From the NCBI GenBank assembly GCA_021775195.1, contig JAJFIG010000054.1, forward strand, positions 1 to 6,510: a stretch of 6,510 bases of DNA, written 5' to 3'. How positions within the stretch are numbered: the first letter of the stretch is position 1; each line of letters begins with the position of its first letter. A program made the position numbers and the translations under genes. Origin of the DNA: Rhodospirillales bacterium (lineage in GTDB: Bacteria > Pseudomonadota > Alphaproteobacteria > Rhodospirillales > 2-02-FULL-58-16). Positions 1-5,982 of this stretch are shown piece after piece. The notes under the pieces were generated by a model. The model ran no database searches. It was not told the DNA's origin and saw only the letters and a list, made by a program, of their open reading frames with translations.

Positions 1-46
1 CGAAGGAAATGACGGCGGCAAAGAAGAATTCTCGGGTCCTGGACAT
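1..46 (-). CDS. 5' end of an unidentified minus-strand gene, truncated by the window edge
   Basis: Reading the minus strand from 46, an ATG opens a frame that stays open to the left edge: MSRTREFFFAAVISF (15 residues). A GAGGGG Shine-Dalgarno sequence lies at 55-60 with an 8-nt spacer to the ATG, which is the main reason to believe the start. The residues, a short basic N-terminus followed by a hydrophobic run, could begin a signal peptide or a membrane segment, but 15 residues are too few to name a family. It would be transcribed in the same direction as the DeoR-type regulator. The gap of more than 600 nt between them suggests that it has its own promoter. Confidence 0.45.
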   Translation of the reverse strand, partial: MSRTREFFFAAVISF

Positions 47-150
47 GGCGTGTACCCCTCGTTTGTTATGCCGGGCCTGTCCCCACAAGCCCTGTGATTT
101 TGTCCGCCCGTCGGAACCCGAATGCCGTTGCCATGCCCAACCACGGGCGG

Positions 151-167
151 CCCGAACCGGGTTCGGG
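151..167. repeat. 17-bp perfect inverted repeat
   Basis: CCCGAACC-G-GGTTCGGG has 8-bp arms around a single central base. No T-run follows on either strand, so it does not look like an intrinsic terminator. It lies about 105-120 nt upstream of the partial minus-strand gene, a plausible place for an operator. The binding protein is unknown, and in GC-rich DNA such dyads can occur by chance. Confidence 0.35.
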
Positions 168-275
168 TCACGGGCCAGGTGATGGTTGGTTTGCATAGGG
201 GCTCCAGACGCACGTGTCCTTGTTCCACGGCATCCTCCCTGGAGCACACGATGGCCGTTCTCAAACGCGGCCACC

Positions 276-298
276 GGGATGCGGTTGACCGCATTCCC
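276..298. repeat. Imperfect inverted repeat, operator-like
   Basis: The core ATGCGGT-TG-ACCGCAT has perfect 7-bp arms around a 2-bp centre. It extends outward through GGG/CCC with one extra base in the right arm. Its symmetry resembles a site for a dimeric regulator, but it is far (about 230 nt) from the nearest supported gene start, so its function is unassigned. Confidence 0.25.
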
Positions 299-514
299 GT
301 CGTTGCCGAAACCATGATCGAAACCGGTGCGAATGTCATTGACCGAAATCAAGCGTCGATATGGCGGTCGTGGATCGGTGACGGTGAAAACGCGGTCCGG
401 CGCTCTCCGGATTGGCGGCATGCCGGATGCCGGGGCGCTCAATTGCAGCTCCGCCGAATCCTTATGCGAAGGAACGAGAAACGCCCCTGCCCGATGATGC
501 CCGTTGATGGGTCT

Positions 515-530
515 TGTGACATACATCACG
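515..530. promoter_or_regulatory. CRP/FNR-family-like palindrome
   Basis: TGTGACATACATCACG matches the classical CRP consensus TGTGA-N6-TCACA at nine of the ten defined positions. The site lies in the empty region between the regulator gene and the partial left-edge gene, about 470 nt upstream of the latter, so there is no obvious promoter for it to control. The match is seen directly; binding is inference. Confidence 0.25.
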
Positions 531-595
531 GCTACGCCACCGTTGGTTACTCGCGAACAATCACTCACCTTGTTGATACCAAGGCCATGCTTAAA

Positions 596-627
596 AGACG
601 GTAAACAAAATGTGGTTATTGCCGTCT
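596..627 (-). terminator. Weak candidate terminator for the DeoR-family gene
   Basis: The arms AGACGG and CCGTCT (6 bp) enclose a loop of about 20 nt. Read on the minus strand, the stem ends in CCGTCT followed by TTTAAG, a short U-run. It lies 64-95 nt past the stop codon of the minus-strand regulator. The large loop and short U-run make it a poor intrinsic terminator. It is listed as the best of a weak set; a GGCGC-CAT-GCGCC hairpin at 636-648 has no U-run. Confidence 0.2.
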
Positions 628-690
628 AAGGTGCTGGCGCCATGCGCCGGCCGCCCCAAGCCGATCGAAACCCAAAAATTTGCGGTGGTT

Positions 691-1452
691 CTAGGGGGCG
701 GCGACCAGCAACTCCGCCGAAAGGCTTTCCAGCGCCGCCGCCAGGGAATCGTTCGGCTGGGAATCGGTAATCAGGTGGGTGACTTTCTCGAGATTGGCGA
801 CCCGTACCGGGGCAACCCGGTTGAACTTTGTGTGATCGGCAAGCAGTACCGGCGTGCGAGCCAGGGCGAGCATCTGGCCGCGGAGTTCGGCGGCCTCGCG
901 GGTGAAGTCCATGAGCCAGGGATGGGCCGAGAGCGCGCCGGCGCCGACAAAGGCGAAGTCGGCAACGTAGTTGCCCAGCATTGCGGTAGCGTCGCGGCCC
1001 ATGGTGGCACCTTCCGCCGCCACCAGTTCGCCGCCGAGGATGAAGACCCGGTTGTCGTTGTGCCCCCCCAACCGGGCCGCAACCTGAATGTCGTTGGTAT
1101 AAACGGTGAGACGCCGGCGCTCCTCCAGGATTTCGGCAACGCAAAGAGTGGTGGTCCCCGAATCGATGATAACCGAGGCGCCATCGGGAACCAGGTCGGC
1201 GGCAACCCGGGCAATGGCCTGCTTACCTGAAATGTTGACCGTCATGCGTTCGGAAAAGGCAGGCTCGACGGTGTCCATCGACAACGCCCCGCCGTGGGTC
1301 TTGCGCAAACGGCGCTCGCCGGCCAAACGGGTGATGTCGCGGCGGATGGTCTCACGCGAGACCTTGAGGCGACGGTAGAGCTCGGTCACCGAGACCGATC
1401 CCTTCTCGCCGACGATATCGAGGATGAGGCTACGGCGTTCCTCGGCCAACAT
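691..1452 (-). CDS. DeoR/GlpR-family transcriptional regulator
   Basis: A 253-residue protein of typical length for the family. An N-terminal DeoR winged helix-turn-helix covers residues 1-57: LAEERRSLILDIV, a recognition helix in VSRETIRRDI at 31-40, and the family's HGGA at 53-56. The C-terminal half is the ISOCOT-type sensor domain, with DSGTTT at 97-102, TNDIQVA at 119-125, LGGE at 139-142 and ADHTKF at 205-210. The start is supported by GGAGGA (plus-strand 1462-1467) nine nt before the ATG. It is divergent from the AEP-binding-protein gene, with which it shares a 407-bp regulatory region. DeoR-family proteins usually repress catabolic genes and are released by phosphorylated metabolites. 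By position it probably controls the phosphonate genes, perhaps sensing AEP or phosphonoacetaldehyde; target and ligand are inferred. Stop is TAG. Confidence 0.93.
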   Translation of the reverse strand: MLAEERRSLILDIVGEKGSVSVTELYRRLKVSRETIRRDITRLAGERRLRKTHGGALSMDTVEPAFSERMTVNISGKQAIARVAADLVPDGASVIIDSGTTTLCVAEILEERRRLTVYTNDIQVAARLGGHNDNRVFILGGELVAAEGATMGRDATAMLGNYVADFAFVGAGALSAHPWLMDFTREAAELRGQMLALARTPVLLADHTKFNRVAPVRVANLEKVTHLITDSQPNDSLAAALESLSAELLVAAP

Positions 1453-1562
1453 TTACACGGGTCCTCCGTCCGGTCGCCGGACTTTGCACGGGGACGCCAG
1501 CACCCGTCAAGGCCAGGCCGGCGACCGGTCGTATGAGGACAACGAAATTCGCGGAAACTTCC

Positions 1563-1610
1563 GCCCGGCGGCGACGGCTCAACCGAGCGGATGGGAAACC
1601 GCCGCCGGGC
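1563..1610. repeat. Perfect 11-bp GC-rich inverted repeat
   Basis: GCCCGGCGGCG at 1563-1573 is matched by CGCCGCCGGGC at 1600-1610, with 26 nt between. The spacer itself can form a small GCTC-AACC-GAGC stem (1577-1588). There is no T-run after either arm on either strand, so it is not an ordinary intrinsic terminator. It stands about 110 nt upstream of the regulator's start on the minus strand and about 55 nt upstream of the TATAAT on the plus strand. If transcribed it would give a very stable hairpin in the regulator's leader. Its role is unknown. Confidence 0.5.
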
Positions 1611-1640
1611 CGTCACCGCGAAGGGTTCGAAAAAGGTGCT

Positions 1641-1669
1641 CGTAAATTCAAAATTATTGCCCCTATAAT
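1641..1669 (+). promoter_or_regulatory. Candidate promoter of the AEP-binding-protein gene
   Basis: A perfect TATAAT lies at 1664-1669 in an AT-rich patch that stands out from the GC-rich surroundings. The -35 at 17-nt spacing (1641-1646, CGTAAA) is a poor match to TTGACA. This suggests either an activator-dependent promoter or that the match is fortuitous. If used, transcription would start near 1676, giving a leader of about 180 nt that contains the paired GTGTGG elements. No transcript evidence is available from sequence alone. Confidence 0.4.
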
Positions 1670-1695
1670 GCCCCGGCACCTTGGGCAGGATGTCG

Positions 1696-1725
1696 CTTTG
1701 TGTGGCAATTTGTTGCAAAGTGTGG
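1696..1725. promoter_or_regulatory. Candidate operator: paired GTGTGG elements with a dyad
   Basis: GTGTGG occurs at 1700-1705 and again at 1720-1725, exactly 20 bp apart, about two helical turns on the same face. The first lies in TGTGGCAATTTG (1701-1712), nearly identical to a sequence upstream of phnW at 5906-5917. A partial dyad overlaps: CTTTG at 1696-1700 against CAAAG at 1716-1720, and GCAA against TTGC. The block would sit roughly 20-50 nt downstream of a start site set by the TATAAT at 1664, a position suited to repression. The adjacent DeoR-type protein is the natural candidate, but that assignment is inference. Confidence 0.4.
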
Positions 1726-1859
1726 TTTTACGGCTATTCGATCCACTGGGCGACAGGTCGACGGCATTCCAACTCAACGCCGAACACAGTCACCAGATCG
1801 CCCCGAGGTTGCGAGCGTTTTTACGGAACCGTTTTCCAGGGAAAGGGAGGCATGACTCC

Positions 1860-2915
1860 ATGCAAAACAATCCGTTGTCGCGAACATTGACGCGGCTTAC
1901 GGCGGCAACCGCTGCCGCACTCTTCGCCGTTGGCCTGGCGGCCGGCGGTGCCATGGCCAAGACAGACCTGCTGGTCTACACCTCGATCGAGGCGGATGAG
2001 TTGTCCAAATTCAAGAAGGCGTTCGAGAAGGACAACCCCGACATCAACATCAAATGGGTGCGCGACTCGACCGGCATCATGGGAGCCAAACTCCTTGCCG
2101 AGAAGGACAACCCCAAGGCCGACATCGTTTATGGCATGGCCGCCACCGTCCTTTTGCAGCTAATCCCGCACAATTATTTTCAGGCCTACGCGCCCAAGGG
2201 CGTAGAAAAACTGAACCCATTGTATGTGGACCCCAAGAACAATCCGCCGCTATGGGTGGGCCAGCGCGCCTATGTCGCGGCGGTTTGCTACAACACCATC
2301 GAGGCCAAGAAACACAACCTGCCGCTGCCGGCGTCGTGGAAGGACCTGACCAAGCCCGTCTACAAGGGTCACGTGATCATGCCCAACCCCGGCTCTTCGG
2401 GCACCGCTTATCTCGACGTTTCGAGCTGGCTTCAAATTTGGGGCGAGGAAGGCGGTTGGAAGTTCATGGGCGCACTGCACGAGAACATCGCGCGGTATAC
2501 CCATTCGGGCTCCAAGCCATGCAAGCTGGCGGCGGCCGGCGAGATTCCCATTGGCATCTCGTTCGCCTATCGCGTTGTCAAGTCCAAGGCAGCCGGCGCC
2601 CCTCTCGTGCTTGTCACCCCGAAGGAAGGCCTGGGCTGGGAAGTTGAAGCCATGGCCATCGTCAGGAACACCAAGAACCTGGCGGCGGCAAGGGCCCTGG
2701 CCGACTGGACAGTGTCCCGCAGGTCCATGGAACTCCACGCACCGGGTTACGCCGAAGTCGCCCTTCCGGGGGTGCCCAATCCGGTCGCGGATTTCCCGAA
2801 GGTCGGCGGTTTGATGATCAAGAACGACTTCGCCTGGGCCGGTGCGAACAAATCGCGGATCGTGAAAGAGTGGACCAAGCGCTTCGACGTCAAGTCCGAA
2901 CCCAAGAAAAAGTGA
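1860..2915 (+). CDS. phnS2: 2-Aminoethylphosphonate ABC transporter, periplasmic substrate-binding protein
   Basis: A 351-residue protein. The start at 1860 is chosen because AGGGAGG (1844-1850) lies nine nt upstream and the N-terminus is then a good signal peptide: basic MQNNPLSRTLTR, a hydrophobic Ala-rich core, and AMA|KTD cleavage after about residue 33. The ATG at 1852 is out of frame and too close to the Shine-Dalgarno. The mature protein begins LLVYTSIEADEL, as in the iron/AEP-type (FbpA-like) periplasmic binding fold. Other blocks typical of that group are PASWKDLTKPVYKG (157-170), MPNPGSSGTAYLDVSSWLQ (174-192) and the C-terminal KNDFAWAGANKSRIVKEW (321-338). It should bind AEP and deliver it to the permease; the product is called PhnS2 or AepX in the literature. 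Specificity rests on family resemblance and on the phnW context. A strong terminator follows it. Confidence 0.9.
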   Translation: MQNNPLSRTLTRLTAATAAALFAVGLAAGGAMAKTDLLVYTSIEADELSKFKKAFEKDNPDINIKWVRDSTGIMGAKLLAEKDNPKADIVYGMAATVLLQLIPHNYFQAYAPKGVEKLNPLYVDPKNNPPLWVGQRAYVAAVCYNTIEAKKHNLPLPASWKDLTKPVYKGHVIMPNPGSSGTAYLDVSSWLQIWGEEGGWKFMGALHENIARYTHSGSKPCKLAAAGEIPIGISFAYRVVKSKAAGAPLVLVTPKEGLGWEVEAMAIVRNTKNLAAARALADWTVSRRSMELHAPGYAEVALPGVPNPVADFPKVGGLMIKNDFAWAGANKSRIVKEWTKRFDVKSEPKKK

Positions 2916-2952
2916 CGTAATGCCCAGTTGACAGGCAACGTCTGATCCTTTG

Positions 2953-3002
2953 AAATCCTCAACCTGCTTCCCACACTAGGGAGGCGGTTGGGGATTTTTT
3001 TT
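2953..3002 (+). terminator. Strong Rho-independent terminator inside the transporter operon
   Basis: The arms at 2953-2972 and 2979-2997 form about 19 pairs, including two G-T wobbles and one bulged T at 2965, around the loop ACACTA (2973-2978). An uninterrupted run of eight T follows or overlaps the end of the stem (2995-3002). It begins 37 nt after the stop of the binding-protein gene and ends 40 nt before the ATPase start. It should end most transcripts after the binding-protein gene. The ATPase and permease would then depend on read-through or on a promoter in the 40-nt gap, where I see none. Confidence 0.85.
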
Positions 3003-3042
3003 ACGCGCGACCAGGAAACGCAAGACGAAGGACACCGCGTCG

Positions 3043-4137
3043 ATGGCGAAAGACAACGGTCAAAAACCTTACTTGAGCATCCATGGCGTCACCAAGATGT
3101 TCGGTGACTTCACGGCGCTCAAGGACATAGCCCTGCAGGTCTACGAAAGCGAGTTCGTGTGCTTCCTGGGCCCTTCGGGATGCGGCAAGACGACCCTGTT
3201 GCGCGCCATCGCCGGGCTGGACATCCAGACCAAGGGACACATCGAACAGGCGGGACAGGACATCTCTGCCCTGCCGCCGTCGGAACGGGATTTCGGCATC
3301 GTCTTCCAATCCTACGCCCTGTTCCCCAACCTGACCGTGAGCAAAAATGTCGGCTACGGCCTTGAGAACAAGAAGATGAACAAGGCCGACGTCAAGGCGC
3401 GGGTCAGCGAACTCCTGGATCTGGTTAGCCTCGGGGATCAGGGCGACAAATACCCGGCCCAGCTGTCCGGCGGGCAGCAACAGCGGGTGGCGCTGGCGCG
3501 GGCCCTGGCGACGTCGCCGGGACTGCTCCTGTTGGACGAACCCCTGAGCGCGCTCGACGCCAAGGTCCGGGTCTACCTGCGCCACGAGGTCAAGCAACTG
3601 CAGCACAAGCTGGGCGTCACCACCATCATGGTCACCCACGACCAGGAAGAGGCCCTGACCATGGCGGACCGCATCGTGGTCATGAACGAAGGCATCATCG
3701 AACAGGTGGGATCGCCGCTGGAAATCTACCGGCACCCGGCAAGCCCCTTCGTCGCCGAATTCGTCGGCACCATGAACTTCCTGCCCGGCATCGCCGGCAA
3801 CGACGGAACCGTACACATGGGCAAGGTCGAATTGCATGCCCGCGAGGGAGTGAATGGTCTTGGCGAGGGCGACGAGGTGACGATCTGCGTCCGGCCGGAG
3901 GACGTGATCGCCCGTGACATAACCTCCGATACGCCCAACACCTTCGATGCCATGGTCGACGAGCTGGAATTTCTCGGTTCGTTCTACCGCGCCAGCCTGA
4001 GCACGCAAAGCGACGACGACACGAATTTCCGTGCCGATTTCTCGGTCAACCTGGTGCGCGACCTGGGCGTCAAGGAAGGTCAACCCCTGATCGTGGCCTT
4101 CCCGGAGAGCCGCATCCGGGTTTTCGCCGGGCGTTAG
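3043..4137 (+). CDS. phnT2: 2-Aminoethylphosphonate ABC transporter, ATP-binding protein
   Basis: A 364-residue cytoplasmic ATPase that powers AEP import. All nucleotide-binding motifs are intact: Walker A GPSGCGKTT (43-51), Q-loop Gln89, signature LSGGQQQR (141-148), Walker B LLLLDEP (161-167), D-loop SALD (169-172) and switch His199 in VTHD. After about residue 240 follows a TOBE-type C-terminal domain with VRPED (283-287), as in the iron, spermidine and AEP importers of the CUT1/FeT-like class. The start is set by GAAGGA (3027-3032) ten nt before the ATG. The permease begins 4 nt after its stop, so the two are surely cotranscribed. Sequence alone separates it poorly from iron or polyamine ATPases; the neighbours make the AEP assignment. 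Confidence 0.92.
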   Translation: MAKDNGQKPYLSIHGVTKMFGDFTALKDIALQVYESEFVCFLGPSGCGKTTLLRAIAGLDIQTKGHIEQAGQDISALPPSERDFGIVFQSYALFPNLTVSKNVGYGLENKKMNKADVKARVSELLDLVSLGDQGDKYPAQLSGGQQQRVALARALATSPGLLLLDEPLSALDAKVRVYLRHEVKQLQHKLGVTTIMVTHDQEEALTMADRIVVMNEGIIEQVGSPLEIYRHPASPFVAEFVGTMNFLPGIAGNDGTVHMGKVELHAREGVNGLGEGDEVTICVRPEDVIARDITSDTPNTFDAMVDELEFLGSFYRASLSTQSDDDTNFRADFSVNLVRDLGVKEGQPLIVAFPESRIRVFAGR

Positions 4138-4141
4138 CACG

Positions 4142-5845
4142 ATGGCCAACGGACCCCAGGCACTGACCGCCACTACCGTCAAAGCCAAAGTCAGCCGCGA
4201 CGACTGGGTTATGCGCGGCGGCATGGTGGTTATCGGGATTTACCTGCTGGTCGCCGTTATCTTCCCGCTGTATTCCCTGTTGTCGAAAAGCTTCCAGGAC
4301 GAATTCGGCAAATTCGTTGGCCTGGCCAATTACGCCGAGTACTTCGCGACGCCGGCGCTGTTCTTTTCCATCAACAACAGCCTGACGATTTCGTTCACCA
4401 GCATGGTCATCACCGTCAGCCTGGCCTTCGGTTACGCCTACGGGCTAACGCGCAGTTGCATGCCGGGCAAGAACATATTCAAGGCCATCGCCCTGATCCC
4501 CATCCTGGCCCCGTCGCTGCTGCCGGCGATCTCGCTCAGGTACCTGTTTGGCGCCCAGGGCATGATCAAAGAACTCTTGATGGGGGAATCCATCTACGGC
4601 CCCATCGGCATCGTCATGGGCGAGGTGTTCTGGACCTTCCCGCACGCCCTGATCATCATCCTGACGGCGCTGTCAACGGCGGACGCGCGCCTCTACGAGG
4701 CCGCCGAATCCATGGGCACCAGCAAGCTGAGGACCTTTTTCACCGTCACCCTGCCAGGGGCCAAATACGGCGTGATCAGCGCCTGCTTCGTGGTCTTCAC
4801 CCTGGTCATCACCGACTTCGGCGTACCCAAGGTCATCGGCGGCAATTACAACGTGTTGGCGGTCGACGTCTACAAGCAGGTGGTCGGCCAGCAGAACTTC
4901 CAGATGGGGGCGGTGGTCGGCATGGTACTGCTGGCGCCGGCACTGCTGGCGTTCACCGCCGACCGCATCGTCCAGGGCAAGCAGGTGGCCCTGCTGTCGG
5001 CCCGGGCGGTCCCCTACCAGCCCCGGCCCAACAAGCGTTTCGACCTCATCATGCTGACGGTCTGCGGCATCGTCGCCCTGACCATTGTCGGCCTCCTGGG
5101 AGTCGCCCAATACGCCTCCCTGGTCAAGCTGTGGCCCTACAACATGTCGCTGACGCTCCACCACTACGACTTCGACCTCAGGGACGGAGGCAGCTGGGGA
5201 GCCATGTTCAACAGCCTGGAGATGGCCGGGTGGACCGCCGTCATCGGCACCACCGTCGTCTTCACGGGGGCGTACCTGGTGGAAAAGAGCAAGGGCTTTA
5301 CCCATGGCCGGGGGTTGATCCAGTTGATGTGCATGATCCCGCTGGCGGTGCCGGGGATCGTGCTGGGCTTGGCCTACATCTTCTTCTTCAACCACCCGGG
5401 CAATCCCTTGGGCTTCATGTATGCGACCATGGGCATCTTGGTGATGTGCACCATCACCCACTTCTATACCGTCAGCCACCTGACCGCGGTGACGGCGCTG
5501 AAGCAGATGGATCCGGAATTCGAGGCCGTGTCGTCGTCCCTGAAAATTCCCTTCTACCGGACCTTCATCAGGGTCACGGTGCCGGTGTGCATGCCGGCGA
5601 TCCTGGACATCAGTGTCTACCTGTTCGTCAACGCCATGACCACGGTGTCGGCGGTGATCTTCATCTATTCGGCGGACACGCAACTGGCGTCGGTGGCGGT
5701 TATCAACATGGACGACGCGGGCGAGATCGCCTCGGCTGCGGCCATGGCGATGATGATCGTCTACACGTCCGCCGGCATGCGGCTGCTACATTTCCTGCTG
5801 ACCCGCGGTATCGCACGGCAAAGCCAGGCTTGGCGCAAGCGCTAA
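4142..5845 (+). CDS. phnU2: 2-Aminoethylphosphonate ABC transporter, fused double-domain permease
   Basis: A 567-residue inner-membrane protein carrying two permease domains in one chain, about twice the size of a single-domain permease and normal for the PhnU2 group. The first half has hydrophobic segments near 26-46, 80-101, 113-135, 154-178, 209-226 and 256-275. Its EAA coupling loop, EAAESMGTSKLRTFFTVTLP, is at 186-205. The second half has segments near 302-325, 365-381, 392-416, 426-450, 487-510 and 530-552. Its EAA-like loop, EAVSSSLKIPFYRTFIRVTVP, begins at 461 and lacks the usual Gly. The gene starts 4 nt after the ATPase stop with no clear Shine-Dalgarno, so translational coupling is likely. 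It forms the channel through which the binding protein delivers AEP. Confidence 0.92.
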   Translation: MANGPQALTATTVKAKVSRDDWVMRGGMVVIGIYLLVAVIFPLYSLLSKSFQDEFGKFVGLANYAEYFATPALFFSINNSLTISFTSMVITVSLAFGYAYGLTRSCMPGKNIFKAIALIPILAPSLLPAISLRYLFGAQGMIKELLMGESIYGPIGIVMGEVFWTFPHALIIILTALSTADARLYEAAESMGTSKLRTFFTVTLPGAKYGVISACFVVFTLVITDFGVPKVIGGNYNVLAVDVYKQVVGQQNFQMGAVVGMVLLAPALLAFTADRIVQGKQVALLSARAVPYQPRPNKRFDLIMLTVCGIVALTIVGLLGVAQYASLVKLWPYNMSLTLHHYDFDLRDGGSWGAMFNSLEMAGWTAVIGTTVVFTGAYLVEKSKGFTHGRGLIQLMCMIPLAVPGIVLGLAYIFFFNHPGNPLGFMYATMGILVMCTITHFYTVSHLTAVTALKQMDPEFEAVSSSLKIPFYRTFIRVTVPVCMPAILDISVYLFVNAMTTVSAVIFIYSADTQLASVAVINMDDAGEIASAAAMAMMIVYTSAGMRLLHFLLTRGIARQSQAWRKR

Positions 5846-5855
5846 AGGACCGGGC

Positions 5856-5878
5856 TTCCCATCCCATAGGGTGGGGAA
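5856..5878 (+). other. Stem-loop after the permease gene, not a typical terminator
   Basis: TTCCC-A-CCC pairs with GGG-T-GGGAA around the loop ATA, with one bulged base on each side (nine pairs). It lies just after the permease stop. It is followed by seven A and then TTT rather than a U-run, so it should terminate poorly and may let transcription continue into phnW. On the minus strand the T-run comes before the stem, so it is not a terminator in that direction either. Confidence 0.35.
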
Positions 5879-5897
5879 AAAAATTTGCGATCCGCTG

Positions 5898-5927
5898 TTG
5901 ATTTTTGTGGTAATTTGACCGTTTATG
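5898..5927 (+). promoter_or_regulatory. Candidate phnW promoter with embedded operator motif
   Basis: TTGATT at 5898-5903 and TTTATG at 5922-5927 could serve as -35 and -10 with 18-nt spacing, although the -10 is weak. Between them lies TGTGGTAATTTG (5906-5917), matching 11 of 12 bases of the element upstream of the binding-protein gene. A regulator bound in the promoter spacer would block transcription. The 137-nt gap before phnW, against 4 nt between the ATPase and permease genes, supports a separate control point here. Confidence 0.35.
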
Positions 5928-5982
5928 ACTGATAGTGCCGCGGTCGTTGGCACCTGTTTTTCTGCTCGAAAGGCGACAAATC

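Larger units (their letters stand above)
47..690. other. 644-nt intergenic region with no convincing gene
   Basis: This stretch separates two minus-strand genes, the regulator and the partial gene at the left edge. A plus-strand frame is open from 122 to 604. Its best start is the ATG at 251, with GGAG at 241-244, which would give 117 residues. The product is rich in Arg, Trp, His and Cys, has no domain I recognise, and its codon choice drifts away from the GC-rich third positions of the real genes, so I do not call it. The region holds dyads at 151-167, 276-298 and 636-648, a CRP/FNR-like palindrome at 515-530 and a weak stem-loop at 596-627. It probably contains the promoter of the partial minus-strand gene, but no clear -35/-10 pair could be assigned. 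Confidence 0.6.
1453..1859. promoter_or_regulatory. Divergent control region between the regulator and the transporter genes
   Basis: This 407-bp region has no supported gene. From left to right it holds the regulator's Shine-Dalgarno (1462-1467), a GCGGAA-AC-TTCCGC dyad (1551-1564), a long GC-rich inverted repeat (1563-1610), an AT-rich patch with TATAAT (1641-1669), paired GTGTGG elements (1696-1725), a small ACGG-AA-CCGT dyad (1823-1832) and the binding-protein Shine-Dalgarno (1844-1850). A plus-strand frame reads through from 1533 into the binding-protein gene, but it has no signal peptide at its start and uses atypical residues, so I treat it as non-coding leader. No clear promoter for the regulator could be picked on the minus strand. 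Confidence 0.7.

Noticed and set aside
78..96. Repeated CTGT elements resembling a PhoB box
   Set aside because: The two copies are 14 bp apart rather than 11 and the second diverges (CTGTGAT). No PhoB box was seen by eye in the other intergenic regions either.
1704..1716. Sigma-54 promoter-like TGGCA...TTGC upstream of the binding-protein gene
   Set aside because: The GG and GC dinucleotides are separated by 9 bases instead of the required 10, and the related phnW upstream motif has no GC element.
1726..1826. TTTTACGG repeated at 1726-1733 and 1819-1826
   Set aside because: An 8-bp repeat 93 bp apart without further matching flanks is not clearly beyond chance.
1533..1859. N-terminal extension of the binding protein by 109 codons
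   Set aside because: The extended form would bury the signal peptide in the middle of the protein, and the ATG at 1860 has a strong Shine-Dalgarno at the right distance.
3001..4224. Long minus-strand open frame (407 codons) opposite the ATPase gene
   Set aside because: It is a complement shadow of a GC-rich gene. The plus-strand protein has every ABC motif intact, while the minus frame shows no domain.
4456..5901. Long alternative plus-strand frame (481 codons) overlapping the permease
   Set aside because: Its translation is low-complexity, rich in His, Arg, Gly and Pro, as expected from a shifted GC-rich frame. The permease frame has clear membrane segments and EAA loops.
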